Source: Streptomyces carpinensis (GTDB lineage Bacteria; Actinomycetota; Actinomycetes; Streptomycetales; Streptomycetaceae). Taken from it: 64,000 nucleotides of DNA. Positions 1-8,568 of this stretch are shown here, one piece after another. The position numbers and the translations under genes are program-made. Each line of letters starts with the position of its first letter. Position 1 is the first letter of the stretch. Under the pieces are notes generated by a model. It saw nothing but the letters and a program-made list of their open reading frames with translations. It was not told where the DNA came from and made no database searches. The stretch spans positions 53,399-117,398 of the forward strand of contig NZ_MUBM01000266.1 of the NCBI RefSeq assembly GCF_002154505.1, in the 5' to 3' direction.

Positions 1-33
1 GAAAGCAAGGGCCGCCTTGTGCGTGCGCGTCAT
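1..33 (-). CDS. 5' end of a leftward gene of unknown product (partial)
   Basis: An ATG at 33 reads leftward for eleven codons (Met-Thr-Arg-Thr-His-Lys and then Ala-Ala-Leu-Ala-Phe) before the window ends. A GGGAG ribosome binding site lies about 7 bases upstream. The basic N-terminus followed by a small hydrophobic run could be the start of a signal peptide, but eleven residues are too few to decide. A well-placed Shine-Dalgarno and the long gene-free stretch to the right, suitable for a promoter, are the only support. Confidence 0.4.
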   Translation of the reverse strand, partial: MTRTHKAALAF

Positions 34-628
34 GTGTTCTCCCGCTGGATGAAGGTTGGGAAACTGCCGATCGCGATGGGCGGAACGGGGGGCTCGGATC
101 AGTACTGATCGATGTCCTTGCTCAGTCCGCCTCTGTGTGCGGACGACGATGGCAGCGCGGCCGGTTTTCTGTCAATCGGTCGTTTGGTGGAATTTACATA
201 ACGGGTGTGCTGCCGAAACTGACATAGCGTCAACTTCCTTGTTTTTTAGGGAAGTTGGCGCTACGCCAGAGAAGAGAAGGACGAATTCGGGGGGACGTCC
301 GACCGTCCGCGTCGGATCAGCACGCATCCTCCGGCGGGGTGGACACCGCCATGAGGGGCCGCTGAGGATCTCGGCTGGATCGGTGAACAGCGGCGCGCGC
401 GGCAGCCAAAGGGAGCAGCCGGACGTGGCGACCGACCGCGACTCACCGGGGCGCGACCAGCGTCGGTGGCGGCAGGTGCAGGCGCGCGGGCGGCCGTCGG
501 AGGCACGAGGCGAGTCGGTGGGGCCGATGAAGCATCGTCCACCGACGGCCGACAGTTCGCCGCCCGAGCCGGCGCCTGCCCCGTCCGTCACCGCGACACA
601 CCCACCGGTGTACGAACCTGACGAGGTC
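34..628. other. Gene-free interval with a hairpin; no convincing CDS
   Basis: No frame in this stretch gives a recognisable protein; the open frames on both strands are low-complexity Arg/Ser/Pro translations typical of GC-rich DNA. Positions about 130-290 are noticeably AT-richer and hold an inverted repeat (225-263). A weak relative of the cluster operator, with only the TTGGT half intact, lies at about 172-185, followed by an AATTTAC run like those at other cluster promoters. It probably holds the promoter of the leftward partial gene and the transcript end of the 3641-629 operon. Confidence 0.5.
225..263. terminator. Inverted repeat, possible terminator or operator
   Basis: The arms 225-238 and 250-263 match at 13 of 14 positions, the odd pair being a G-T wobble, around an 11-base T-rich loop (239-249). 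It lies 366 bases beyond the stop of the leftward SDR gene and has no U-tract outside the stem, so it may be a protein-binding site instead. Confidence 0.35.
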
Positions 629-1456
629 CTACTGCGCCTGAGACGGGAAGGGAAGCGGGTTCATCAGGCCGGTACGCCCGGTGGCGCCTCCGTCGACCGG
701 TAGCACCGCTGCCGTGATGAACGACGCCGCAGGGCTCGCGAGGAAGGCGATCGCCTCGGCCACCTCCTCCTGCTCGCCCCAGCGCTGCATCGGCAGAGCC
801 CTGCGCAACTCGTCGTAGCGCTCGGGCCGGGTCTCCTTGATCGGTCGTGTGAGGTCCGTGTGCACCGGCCCGGGCGCGACCACGTTGACCCTGATCCCGG
901 CCTGTGCGAGGTCGACGGCCGCGGACCGGGCAAGGTTGCTCACAGCCGCCTTCGACACGCAGTAGGCCCAGTGCTCGGGCTCACCTCCGGTACCGGAGAC
1001 GGAGGACAGCAGGACGATCGATCCCCCGCCGGCCCGCCGCAGGGCGGGCGCGACGGCACGTATCCCGAGGACGCCGGCCCGTACGTTGACCTCCATCGTG
1101 CGGTCGTACGTCGCCAGGTCGAGCTCCTCCACACTGCCCCAGGCGGTGACCCCGGCCGAGAGCACGACGGCGTCGAGGTGCCCGTACCGCTCCTCGGCGA
1201 GCGCGACCGCCCGGGCGGTCGTCTCGGCGACCGTGACATCTCCGGCGAGCGCCGCCCCTCCCTCGCTCTCGAGCCACTTGAGCCGGGCAGCGTCGATGTC
1301 GACACCGACGACCGGGCCGTGGCGTCGGAGCCACAGCCGAGCGAACGCCTCGCCGATGCCCGATCCGGCACCGGTCACAAGCGCGACGCGCCCGCCGTCC
1401 GCGGGCCCGTCGCCCGCCGTTGCGGAGGTGCCGGGTGCGGTGTGTTGCATGGTCAC
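629..1456 (-). CDS. SDR-family NAD(P)-dependent oxidoreductase
   Basis: This is a classical short-chain dehydrogenase/reductase of 275 residues. The cofactor motif TGAGSGIG is at 28-35, the catalytic Ser at 151-152, and Tyr165 and Lys169 form the YxxxK motif. The family oxidises or reduces hydroxyl/keto groups with NAD(H) or NADP(H); the substrate is not evident. The GTG start overlaps the TGA of the upstream acyl-CoA ligase (GTGA), indicating translational coupling; an ATG two codons in is an alternative. It is the last gene of the leftward operon EthD, ligase, SDR that starts at the operator near 3660, so it probably acts on a hydroxyacyl-CoA or its free acid in cluster 1. Confidence 0.9.
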   Translation of the reverse strand: MTMQHTAPGTSATAGDGPADGGRVALVTGAGSGIGEAFARLWLRRHGPVVGVDIDAARLKWLESEGGAALAGDVTVAETTARAVALAEERYGHLDAVVLSAGVTAWGSVEELDLATYDRTMEVNVRAGVLGIRAVAPALRRAGGGSIVLLSSVSGTGGEPEHWAYCVSKAAVSNLARSAAVDLAQAGIRVNVVAPGPVHTDLTRPIKETRPERYDELRRALPMQRWGEQEEVAEAIAFLASPAASFITAAVLPVDGGATGRTGLMNPLPFPSQAQ

Positions 1457-3087
1457 TTCTCCCCTCCTCCGGACGTGCCGTGCACCTGCTCCTCGGCAAG
1501 CTCACGCAGCCGGAACTTCTGGATCTTCGTCGTGGACATCGGCCACTCGTCGACGAAGAAAACATGACGGGGGACCTTGAAACCGGCCAGCGCCAGGCGG
1601 CAGTGCTCGATCAGCTCCTGGGGCGCGACCTGCCGGTTGGGGGCGAGCTCCACGAAGGCGACCGGAACCTCGATCAGGCGTGCGTCGGAGACCCCGACGA
1701 CCTGGGCGATCTTCACCCCCGGGTGCTGGCCGAGATGCGCCTCGATCTCGGCGGCTGCGACGTTCTCGCCACCGACCTTGAGCATGTCCTTGAGCCGCCC
1801 GGTGTACGTCACGCGGCCCTGCGCGTCGAGCGTGCCGAGGTCTCCCGTCCGCAGGAAACCCTGTTCGTCCGTCCGCTCGGCGGTGTAGGCCGGATCGTTG
1901 AGGTAGCCCTCGAACATTCCCGGTCCGGCCACCCTGATCTCTCCGGGAACACCGGCCGGGCACTCGAGCCCCGTCTCGGGATCGACGATCCGGATCCGCA
2001 TACCGGCGAAGGGCCGCCCGGTCGTCCCGATCCGCTCCTCGAAGGACTCCTCGAGATGACTGTAGGTGATGACTCCGCCGGCCTCGGTGAGCCCGTACGA
2101 CGAGACGACCTTGGCGCCCGGGAAGGCGGCCTCGACGCCGCGCAGGTAGTCCGCCGGGCCCGTCTCGAGGATCCCTCGGATCCGGGTGAGGTCCGACGAG
2201 GCGAAGTCCGTATGGTGGACCAGCGCCTGGGTGATCGTGGAGAACGCCGGGTAGGCGAAGGTCGCACGCTCCTCGACGAGCTGCCGCACCGCGACGTCCG
2301 GGTCGAAGTGCAGCATGCTGAGCACGGCACCGCCCCGGCTGATGTTCGCGATGGTGGGCAGAAGACCGGACATGTGGAACAGCGGCAGCGGATCCCAGAA
2401 CCTCTCGTCCTCCGTCAGCGAGAAGCGGTCCGCGACGCACATCGCGGTGCGTGCGAGGGCCTGGTGGCTGAGCGGGCACCCCCGGGGGGCGGACGTCGTG
2501 CCCGAGGTGTACATGATGACGGCGATGTCCCGTCCGCCCACCTGCGACCGAAGGGCATGGAGGTCGGTGCCGGCGCGGCAGGCCGCGCCTCGGTCCCAGG
2601 CGGCCTGGTCCACGTGTCCGGGCGGACTGGACGTGCCCAGGACGACGAGGTGACGCAGCGCCGGCGGCCGCTCGTCGGCGAAGGACCTCGCCAGCAGGTC
2701 GACGAACGGCGTGTGCTCCGCGTTCACGTCCGTCGTCACGATGACCGAGAGACCCGCGTCATGCGCCACATGGCGCAGTTCCTTGGGCTTGTACCTGGCG
2801 TTGACCAGGACCGGTACCGCACCGATGACATGGCATCCGAAGAACACCTCGAGGAAGGAAATCCGGTTCGGCATCAGGATTCCGACGCGGTCGCCACGGC
2901 CGACGCCCAACGAGAGCAGGGAGCGGGCGGCCCTCTCGGCGCCGTTCCGCAGGCCTGAGAACGTGCTGCGCTCGTCGGGAAAGACGACGGCATCCCGGTC
3001 GGGCCAGTCGGCGGCCGCCCGATACAGCAGATCGCCGACGGTGGGCACCTGAAGCTGCGTTGACTGGGCGGTGCGGGTCAGTGTCAT
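1453..3087 (-). CDS. Acyl-CoA ligase (AMP-binding, ANL superfamily)
   Basis: The 544-residue protein activates a carboxylic acid to its CoA thioester via an acyl-adenylate. It shows the P-loop YTSGTTSAPRG at 193-203, a YGLTEAGG motif near 340, the hinge region LKDMLKVGGEN in the C-terminal third, and the C-terminal catalytic lysine in KIQK near 521-524. It closely resembles two other ligases in this window (6877-8568 and 31984-33669): the three share the LKDMLKVGGENVAA block and a similar C-terminus, so they probably arose by duplication and act on related acids. Its start overlaps the stop of the EthD gene upstream (ATGA). The substrate is unknown; aryl, alicyclic or steroid-type acids are all handled by this group. 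Confidence 0.92.
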   Translation of the reverse strand: MTLTRTAQSTQLQVPTVGDLLYRAAADWPDRDAVVFPDERSTFSGLRNGAERAARSLLSLGVGRGDRVGILMPNRISFLEVFFGCHVIGAVPVLVNARYKPKELRHVAHDAGLSVIVTTDVNAEHTPFVDLLARSFADERPPALRHLVVLGTSSPPGHVDQAAWDRGAACRAGTDLHALRSQVGGRDIAVIMYTSGTTSAPRGCPLSHQALARTAMCVADRFSLTEDERFWDPLPLFHMSGLLPTIANISRGGAVLSMLHFDPDVAVRQLVEERATFAYPAFSTITQALVHHTDFASSDLTRIRGILETGPADYLRGVEAAFPGAKVVSSYGLTEAGGVITYSHLEESFEERIGTTGRPFAGMRIRIVDPETGLECPAGVPGEIRVAGPGMFEGYLNDPAYTAERTDEQGFLRTGDLGTLDAQGRVTYTGRLKDMLKVGGENVAAAEIEAHLGQHPGVKIAQVVGVSDARLIEVPVAFVELAPNRQVAPQELIEHCRLALAGFKVPRHVFFVDEWPMSTTKIQKFRLRELAEEQVHGTSGGGEK

Positions 3088-3641
3088 GACGCATCCTCGG
3101 TTGCGCGAGTCACGGGGAACTGGACCGGCTGACAGGCGAGGGCGAGTCCGCCGGAGCCCGCCGCGATGTCGATCGCGACGCCCCTGTCATCCGTCCACGT
3201 CGAGTACAGGAAGGCGCCGCCCCCGGGTCCCGGCACCGGCCGGGACAGCTGGAGCACGCTCCACTGCGCGCTTTCGGGAGGCCTCCGGCCGAACCACAGC
3301 ACCCGATAGTCGCCGGTGGGCTCGGAGGCGACTGCCCCCGAGGTGACACGGGCGCTCCACACGCCCTCGCGGTCGAGGAACTGCGCCTCGTCGGGGGTCA
3401 CGACGTCCCGGTAGTACCGCGACGCGTACGCAGCCTGCTCGGCTTGCCGAGTCTCGTACCAGGTCTCCGAACAGACGACGCCCCGGCCGTGGCCCGGCTC
3501 GGTCAGCGGCCGGTTCTGGACGTAGGTCCGCAGCCCGGGCGTCGCCGCGAATACCTTGCCATGTTGATGCTGCCAGTGCCTTTGCGCGATATCCCAGGGG
3601 AGGTCCGCGCGTTGCGGCACGAGAAATATCCGGTGCTGCAT
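3084..3641 (-). CDS. EthD-domain protein (dimeric alpha/beta-barrel)
   Basis: About 185 residues. The N-terminal half carries the EthD pattern (Arg-His-Trp, then a His, then a Pro-Gly-Leu-Arg segment with Tyr-Val-Gln-Asn), as in small ferredoxin-like barrels found in catabolic operons, some of which bind or isomerise polyketide-like or quinoid intermediates. I chose the ATG at 3641. An in-frame TTG further upstream lies inside the operator and is unlikely. There is no Shine-Dalgarno; a TAGGTAAAT-type -10 box ends about 12 bases upstream, so the mRNA is probably leaderless. It is the first gene of the operon with the ligase and the SDR. A catalytic role is not established. Confidence 0.75.
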   Translation of the reverse strand: MQHRIFLVPQRADLPWDIAQRHWQHQHGKVFAATPGLRTYVQNRPLTEPGHGRGVVCSETWYETRQAEQAAYASRYYRDVVTPDEAQFLDREGVWSARVTSGAVASEPTGDYRVLWFGRRPPESAQWSVLQLSRPVPGPGGGAFLYSTWTDDRGVAIDIAAGSGGLALACQPVQFPVTRATEDAS

Positions 3642-3657
3642 CACACCCAATTTACCT

Positions 3658-3671
3658 ACCAATCGGTTGGT
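3658..3671. promoter_or_regulatory. Cluster-1 palindromic operator (site A)
   Basis: An exact ACCAA-N4-TTGGT palindrome sits about 17 bases upstream of the ATG of the EthD gene, next to its likely -10 box. A repressor bound here would block the leftward EthD-ligase-SDR operon. Confidence 0.75.
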
Positions 3672-3692
3672 TGCCTCACATTATGGCGGCGG

Positions 3693-4544
3693 TCAGGGGC
3701 AGTCAACGGTTTGGTCAAAGCGCATCGCGTCGAGCGCTCGCGACAGAGCCCGAACGCCGGCCCGGGCGCGCCGCGCGGGGCTGCGGTGCGGGTCGCCCGC
3801 TACGGGCGCCTCCACGGACAGCGGGGCTGCGGGCCCCAGAGCATCGATGAGAGCGCGAAGGTCGTTGACGCCATCGCCGGGAAGCAGCCGGGAGGAGACC
3901 GCCTCCCGCAGCAGAAGATCCGGATCGAAGAGCCCGGAGGGTGCGGGCGGCACCCCGCACACCTGGAGATAGGGGAACAGCTCGGGGCGCCGCGCCGCGA
4001 GGACCGCGACATCCTGCGCCGACCCACCCGACCGATGCAGGTGGAGGGCGTCCACCAGCACCGCGGCGCACGGGTGCCCCACCGCCTCCACGATCCCGAA
4101 CGCGGACTCCAGGTCCGGTGTCGCGCTGAAGCGCATGAACTCCAGGCAGACCCGTAGTCCCGACCCCTCCGCCAGCTCGCAGACACGGGCGAGCTCCTCG
4201 ACGCACTCGTCGGCGCTCAAGTCCGTGTTCACTGCCAAGAGGTGGCGGGCACCCAGCGCCGCCGCCACCTCGATCGCCCGAGCGGCCTCACCGGCTGGGG
4301 TGGCGCCGGCCAGCCGGAGAACCTCGGCGTCGAGCACCGTCAGACCGGTTTCCTCCAGCGTCCGCTGGGTGCGCGCCAGGGTGGCCGGATCGTGCCGCAG
4401 ATCAGCAGCGACCGACCCGCGGCTGCCGGTCACGCGAACCGAGACGGAGTCGAATCCGGCATCCGCAGCCACGCCCACCAGCTCGGGAGCGGGGATGTCG
4501 AGGAAGTTGAGGACTCCGAGCGCCACCTCGTGTCCGGCGATCAC
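3693..4544 (-). CDS. Sugar phosphate isomerase/epimerase-like TIM barrel (AP-endonuclease 2 family)
   Basis: 283 residues with the repeating beta/alpha pattern of the xylose isomerase-like TIM-barrel family. Acidic and histidine metal-binding positions are seen in CLEFMRF, VDALHLHR and the later VEAP segment. Members include inosose dehydratase, hydroxypyruvate isomerase and 3-dehydroshikimate dehydratase, so the reaction cannot be named. The start is GTG. It is the last gene of the long leftward operon that begins with the acyl-CoA dehydrogenase at 12773; its stop is 22 bases from operator A of the next operon. In this setting it more likely isomerises or dehydrates a ring-derived hydroxy-ketone than a sugar. 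Confidence 0.75.
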   Translation of the reverse strand: MIAGHEVALGVLNFLDIPAPELVGVAADAGFDSVSVRVTGSRGSVAADLRHDPATLARTQRTLEETGLTVLDAEVLRLAGATPAGEAARAIEVAAALGARHLLAVNTDLSADECVEELARVCELAEGSGLRVCLEFMRFSATPDLESAFGIVEAVGHPCAAVLVDALHLHRSGGSAQDVAVLAARRPELFPYLQVCGVPPAPSGLFDPDLLLREAVSSRLLPGDGVNDLRALIDALGPAAPLSVEAPVAGDPHRSPARRARAGVRALSRALDAMRFDQTVDCP

Positions 4545-4566
4545 CGGACCGTCCCGGCCGCGCGCC

Positions 4567-5097
4567 TCAACGGCGCTCCCTGATGACGTTCCTGCCGTCC
4601 CAGCCGACGGATGCCTGCCGCACCTTGGAGTAGAGAGACCTCATGTAGTCGGTGGCCTCGTAGCACTCGACGAGGTGCCCCACCTCCGGTCCCGGGTCGA
4701 AGAAGAGGAACCTCACCTCCGCGCTCCAGGCGTCCATGACCAGCGGAACCGATTGGGACTCGAGCGAGGCCCGCGCCTCCTCCAGGTCGTCGACGAAGCA
4801 CGCCACATGGTGGATCCCCCGGCTGCCACGCCGCATCACGTCGGCCAGACCCTGCGGCTCCAGCGCGTGGTGATGCACGAACTCCACCATGATGTCGCCC
4901 CACTGACCCAGCGCGCAGCTGTGGTCGAAGACCGCGGGCCGGCCACCCGCCAGTACCCTGATCGTGGGGACGTGCTCCCGGACGAAGAACGGGCCGGCGC
5001 CGGTGAGCTCATGCCATCGCACCGCGGCCTTGCGCACATCCGTGGTGGCGTAGGCGACCTGGACCACGGGCCCGAGGCCCTTCACCGGGCCCATCAC
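4567..5097 (-). CDS. VOC-family (glyoxalase-fold) protein
   Basis: 176 residues with two betaalphabetabetabeta halves of the vicinal oxygen chelate fold. Candidate metal ligands are visible in VEFVHHHAL and in GIHHVACFVDD in the second half, plus a late Glu in HLVECYE. VOC proteins are epimerases, lyases, isomerases or ring-cleaving dioxygenases, and the sequence alone does not say which. The GTG start overlaps the upstream aldo/keto reductase stop as GTGA; an ATG is the next codon. It is one of five VOC proteins in cluster 1 and is not closely similar to the paralogous pair at 6352 and 29897. Confidence 0.8.
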   Translation of the reverse strand: MMGPVKGLGPVVQVAYATTDVRKAAVRWHELTGAGPFFVREHVPTIRVLAGGRPAVFDHSCALGQWGDIMVEFVHHHALEPQGLADVMRRGSRGIHHVACFVDDLEEARASLESQSVPLVMDAWSAEVRFLFFDPGPEVGHLVECYEATDYMRSLYSKVRQASVGWDGRNVIRERR

Positions 5098-6032
5098 GCC
5101 GACGCCCCGGTGAGCGCGCTGATCTCGTCGTGAGCCAGCCGGAGGCCGCGAACCTGCTCGAGCTCCTTCAGCTGGGCCACCGTACGGGCGCTGGCGACGG
5201 GCGCGGCGACGGACGGCTGCTCGCGCAGCCAGGCGAGCGCCACCGCCGCCGGGCTCACCCGGTGGGCAGCGCTCACCTCGTCGAGGACGGCGAGCACCGC
5301 ACGTCCGCGTTCGTCGAGGTGGCGCAACGCCGACGCCGTACGGGCGGTGCCGCTGTCGTCGGCGGCGTCACGGTACTTACCCGTCAGGAATCCCTGGGCG
5401 AGCGAGTAGTACGCCAGGGCCGGCACGTCTCGCGTCAGCAGCAGATCGCGGTAGTCCGCCTCGAACCTGGCACGGCGGACCAGGTTGTAGTGGGCCTGGA
5501 AGACCTCGAAGGAAGCCCATCCGTTCGCCGCGGCGACGTTGAGTGCCTCGGCGAGCCGGTCAGGCGCATAGTTCGATGCGGCCAGGTGACCGACCTTGCC
5601 CTCACGCACCAGTTCGTCCAGTGCGGACATCGTCTCCTCGAGCGGCGTGTCCGGGTCGTCGAAGTGGGCGAAGTACACGTCGATGTGGTCGGTCCGCAGT
5701 CGCCGCAGGGAGCCCTCCACACCGGCCCGGACACTCGCCCGGGACAGCCCAGGCGCGCTCTCCAGCCGACCGACCTTCGTCGCGATCCGCACGCGGTCCC
5801 GGTTTCCGCGGGAGGCCAGCCACGAGCCGATGATCCGTTCCGACTCGCCCCCGCCGTGGCCCGGCACCCATGCCGAGTACACATCGGCGGTGTCGATCAT
5901 CTGGCCGCCGGCGTCGGCGTAGGCGTCCAGAACCGCCATCGACTCGCTCTCGTCGGCTGTCCACCCGAAGACATTGCCGCCGAGCACATAGGGATCGCCG
6001 ATCCTCAGCCGCGCCCGCGTCGGTGATGTCAC
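5094..6032 (-). CDS. Aldo/keto reductase
   Basis: 312 residues of a TIM-barrel, NADPH-dependent carbonyl reductase. The N-terminal DTADVYSAW segment supplies the catalytic Asp (47 or 50) and Tyr52, and Lys86 lies in ATKVG. The HFDDP segment holds the His position and the C-terminal third has the cofactor loop. I placed the start at the GTG at 6032 because it overlaps the TGA of the preceding EthD-like gene (GTGA) and gives the normal family length; the frame stays open further upstream but there encodes nothing family-like. It probably reduces a keto or aldehyde intermediate of the pathway. Confidence 0.88.
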   Translation of the reverse strand: MTSPTRARLRIGDPYVLGGNVFGWTADESESMAVLDAYADAGGQMIDTADVYSAWVPGHGGGESERIIGSWLASRGNRDRVRIATKVGRLESAPGLSRASVRAGVEGSLRRLRTDHIDVYFAHFDDPDTPLEETMSALDELVREGKVGHLAASNYAPDRLAEALNVAAANGWASFEVFQAHYNLVRRARFEADYRDLLLTRDVPALAYYSLAQGFLTGKYRDAADDSGTARTASALRHLDERGRAVLAVLDEVSAAHRVSPAAVALAWLREQPSVAAPVASARTVAQLKELEQVRGLRLAHDEISALTGASA

Positions 6033-6355
6033 TGCTCGGCCCCCCATTCGTACGCGATCTCCTCGGCGAGGAACCATGTGACCTCGCCGGCGAAGGTCTT
6101 CTCGTGCTCCGTGGCCGCGGCACCCGCCTCGGAGGCGAACGCCTCCCGGACGGCACGCTTGTCGTCGAACCACACCTCGGCCACGCCGTCGACGGGCCAC
6201 GTTCGCGTCCGCCCCTCGAACGCGAGGTTCTGGGTGTACCGGCGAACTCCGGGCATCGGCAGCACCAGCTGTGCGTGCTCCTCGCACCACAGGTGCCGGA
6301 ACTCCTCGAAGCCGATGTCCTCCTTGCGCCGCACCACGGCCACAAGCTTGATCAC
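6029..6355 (-). CDS. EthD-like small barrel protein
   Basis: 108 residues beginning with the typical strand IKLVAVVRR, then FRHLWCEEHA and a MPGVRRYTQN segment, which are the EthD-family landmarks (Trp-x-x-x-His, and Pro-Gly-hydrophobic-Arg with Tyr-x-Gln-Asn). Both ends overlap neighbours as GTGA, with the VOC gene upstream and the aldo/keto reductase downstream, so it is made in step with them. It is a shorter relative of the EthD protein at 3084-3641. Such proteins often assist isomerisation or decarboxylation of reactive intermediates; no function is assigned. Confidence 0.8.
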   Translation of the reverse strand: MIKLVAVVRRKEDIGFEEFRHLWCEEHAQLVLPMPGVRRYTQNLAFEGRTRTWPVDGVAEVWFDDKRAVREAFASEAGAAATEHEKTFAGEVTWFLAEEIAYEWGAEQ

Positions 6356-6873
6356 GGGGCTTCCTCCTTCCAGGCGGGCCTGGCGTCCGTCCAGACGATC
6401 CGGCCGGCCACGACGTCCTCGACCGTCGCGCCCTCGGGCATGACCGGCTCCTCCCATTCCAGCTCCGTGGACGCGAGTTGGAGCAGGGTGCCGAACCCCG
6501 ACGACGGACGCACGTACGTCTCGCGCCAGTACGGGTTGGCCGTGTGGGTGTCGACGGTCTCGAATCCGTGGGACTCCAACGCTCCGACGGCCTCTTCCAC
6601 ATCGGGAACGAAGCCGGTCATGTGGTGGAATCCCGGTCCGTGCTTCTCCAGGTACGCCGCCAGGCGGGAGTCCGGAGTGAGTGGCTGGATCAACTCGATC
6701 TTGATCCCCGGCGGGTAACGGAGCTGGACCGTGCGCAGTCCCTGGTTCTCGTCGTCGCCGCCCGCGATGAGCTTCCCTCCGAGGAGGTCGTGGAACAGCG
6801 GTACGGCCTCGGCGAGGTCCCGGACGGCGATGGCGACATGGTCGAGCCTGCGTACGAGCGCGTTCTGGGACAC
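6352..6873 (-). CDS. VOC-family protein, methylmalonyl-CoA epimerase-like
   Basis: 173 residues. LDHVAIAVRDL near the N-terminus and GFHHMTGFVPD in the second half give two His ligand positions, and KIELIQPL supplies a Glu; this is the layout of methylmalonyl-CoA epimerase-like VOC proteins. It is clearly paralogous to the protein at 29897-30553: both have K-I-E-L-x-Q-P-L, a Gly-Gly-Asp loop and NPxWRET. The GTG start is 3 bases after the ligase stop with a GAGGTG ribosome binding site. An epimerase, isomerase or lyase acting on an acyl-CoA is a reasonable guess. Confidence 0.82.
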   Translation of the reverse strand: MSQNALVRRLDHVAIAVRDLAEAVPLFHDLLGGKLIAGGDDENQGLRTVQLRYPPGIKIELIQPLTPDSRLAAYLEKHGPGFHHMTGFVPDVEEAVGALESHGFETVDTHTANPYWRETYVRPSSGFGTLLQLASTELEWEEPVMPEGATVEDVVAGRIVWTDARPAWKEEAP

Positions 6874-6876
6874 GGC

Positions 6877-8568
6877 TCACACCTCGTCGGACTCGGCGAG
6901 GCCCAGTTCCGCGCAGAGTTGTTCGCGGAGCCTGAACTTCTGGATCTTCGTCGCCGCCACCGGCCATTCCTCGACAAACCGCAGATGGTGCGGCACCTTG
7001 AAGGTCGCCACCCGGCCCTGGAGCCATTCCCAGATCTCCCGGTCGGTGACGCTGTGACCCGGAGCCAGCTCCAGGAACGCGGCCGGCACCTCGACCAGAC
7101 GCGGGTCCGGCACGCCGACGACCTGGGCGATGCTGACCGCGGGGTGCGACTGGAGCAGCTCCTCTATCTCGACGGCGGCGACGTTCTCGCCGCCCACCTT
7201 CAGCATGTCTTTGAGCCGCCCGTGGTACGAGACCCGGCCGGCCTTGTCGAGCGAGCCGATGTCGCCGGTGTGGAACCACCCGTCGTCGTCCGTCTTGTCG
7301 GTCGTCAGTGACGGGTCTCCGTGGTAGCCCTCGAACATCGAGTACCCACGGACGCAGATCTCGCCCCGCTCCCCAAGCGGGAGCGTCCCCCCCGTCGCCC
7401 GGTCCACGACGCACAGCTCGATTCCCGGGAACGGCCGGCCGCACGTGTTGGTCCGGTCCTCCAGCGAGTCGGTGATCTCGCTGAAGGACACGCATCCGCC
7501 TGTCTCCGTCGAGCCGTAGGCGGTCACGAGCGTCGCGTGCGGCCACAGCTTCTGGAGTTCCCGCAGACGGGCGGGCGGCGCGACGTTGTTGACCAGCCTC
7601 AGCTCGCCGAAGTCGACCTCGGCGAAGCGCGGGTGCTGGGCCAGAGCCTGGGTCACCGTCGGGAACGTCGGGAAGGCGTGGGTCACACGTTCCTCGTGCA
7701 TCAGGGTCAGTGCCGCGTCCGCCTCGAAGTGCTGCATCGAGATGAAGGTGCCGCCGACGTAGAACGAGGCGATCATCGGCAGCACCGAGGACATGTGGAA
7801 CATCGGCAGCGGGTCCCAGAAGCGGTCCCCCCGGCGTACGTCGAGTCGTTCCCCCACCGCGATGCCGTTGCGGACCACCATCTCGTGGGACAGCAGGCAC
7901 CCCTTGGGGGCCGAGGTCGTGCCGGAGGTGTACATCATGGCGGCGATCGAGCGCAGCGACACCCGCCGGCGCAGCAGGTGCACATCTGCGCTGTCGACGG
8001 TCTCCGCGAGGGCGTCGAAGGCGTCCGCCGTCGTGTGGACGGGCGGCACCTCCCCGGGCAGCTCGCCGAGCATGACGATGCGCCGCAGCTGCGGTACCGA
8101 TGCGGTGGGGAGGCCCTGCGGGTCGGTGGGATCGAGGTCGGCGAGGGCGGACTCGATCCGTTCCCGCATGCTGAAGGGCTGGCCCGGCTGCTCTCCCGAG
8201 AGCAGGACCTTGGCCCCCGAATCGGCGAGCACGTGCGTGAGGTCGCGGCCCTGGTACCGGGCATTGATGAGGACGGCGACCGCCCCGATCATCGCGCTCC
8301 CGAAGAGGCAGCGCACGAAGTCCGGAGAGTTGGACATCAGAACGGCGACGTGGTCGCCCGGGCGGACGCCGAGCGCGAGGAGAGAGCGGGCCGTGCGCTC
8401 CGCCTGCTCGGCCAGCTCGGGATACGTCCACCGTGTCCCGGGGAAGACGATCGCCTCGCTGTCACCCCACAGTGCTGCACCGCGCAGCGGCACGTCCCCG
8501 AGGGGAACGGCCTCCGCCCAGGTCCGCGTGTCGGCGTCGAAGGGTGGTGGTGCGTATCTGCTTGCCAT
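6877..8568 (-). CDS. Acyl-CoA ligase (AMP-binding, ANL superfamily)
   Basis: 563 residues from the ATG at 8568; a GTG at 8634 would add 22 weakly conserved residues. Motifs are YTSGTTSAPKGC (P-loop), GSTETGG, RLKDMLKVGGENVAA and the C-terminal ATKIQKF lysine. It is closest in this window to the ligase at 1453-3087 and also resembles 31984-33669. It lies between korB (144-base gap) and a run of small VOC/EthD genes, in the leftward operon likely driven from operator B. Three related ligases in one regulon suggest either successive CoA activations, for example a side-chain acid and a later ring-derived acid, or different substrates. Confidence 0.92.
   Translation of the reverse strand: MASRYAPPPFDADTRTWAEAVPLGDVPLRGAALWGDSEAIVFPGTRWTYPELAEQAERTARSLLALGVRPGDHVAVLMSNSPDFVRCLFGSAMIGAVAVLINARYQGRDLTHVLADSGAKVLLSGEQPGQPFSMRERIESALADLDPTDPQGLPTASVPQLRRIVMLGELPGEVPPVHTTADAFDALAETVDSADVHLLRRRVSLRSIAAMMYTSGTTSAPKGCLLSHEMVVRNGIAVGERLDVRRGDRFWDPLPMFHMSSVLPMIASFYVGGTFISMQHFEADAALTLMHEERVTHAFPTFPTVTQALAQHPRFAEVDFGELRLVNNVAPPARLRELQKLWPHATLVTAYGSTETGGCVSFSEITDSLEDRTNTCGRPFPGIELCVVDRATGGTLPLGERGEICVRGYSMFEGYHGDPSLTTDKTDDDGWFHTGDIGSLDKAGRVSYHGRLKDMLKVGGENVAAVEIEELLQSHPAVSIAQVVGVPDPRLVEVPAAFLELAPGHSVTDREIWEWLQGRVATFKVPHHLRFVEEWPVAATKIQKFRLREQLCAELGLAESDEV

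Noticed and set aside
1420..2958. A 512-codon rightward frame over the first acyl-CoA ligase
   Set aside because: It is antisense to a complete AMP-binding ligase with all motifs and has a low-complexity Arg/Val/Glu translation.
5094..6602. A 502-residue version of the aldo/keto reductase
   Set aside because: The first 190 residues are not family-like and overlap the EthD-like and VOC genes; the GTGA-overlapping start at 6032 gives the normal length.
6029..8431. An 800-residue protein ending in the EthD-like sequence
   Set aside because: Most of it is antisense-like or shadow translation over the ligase and VOC gene; only the last 108 residues match a family, with a GTGA start at 6355.
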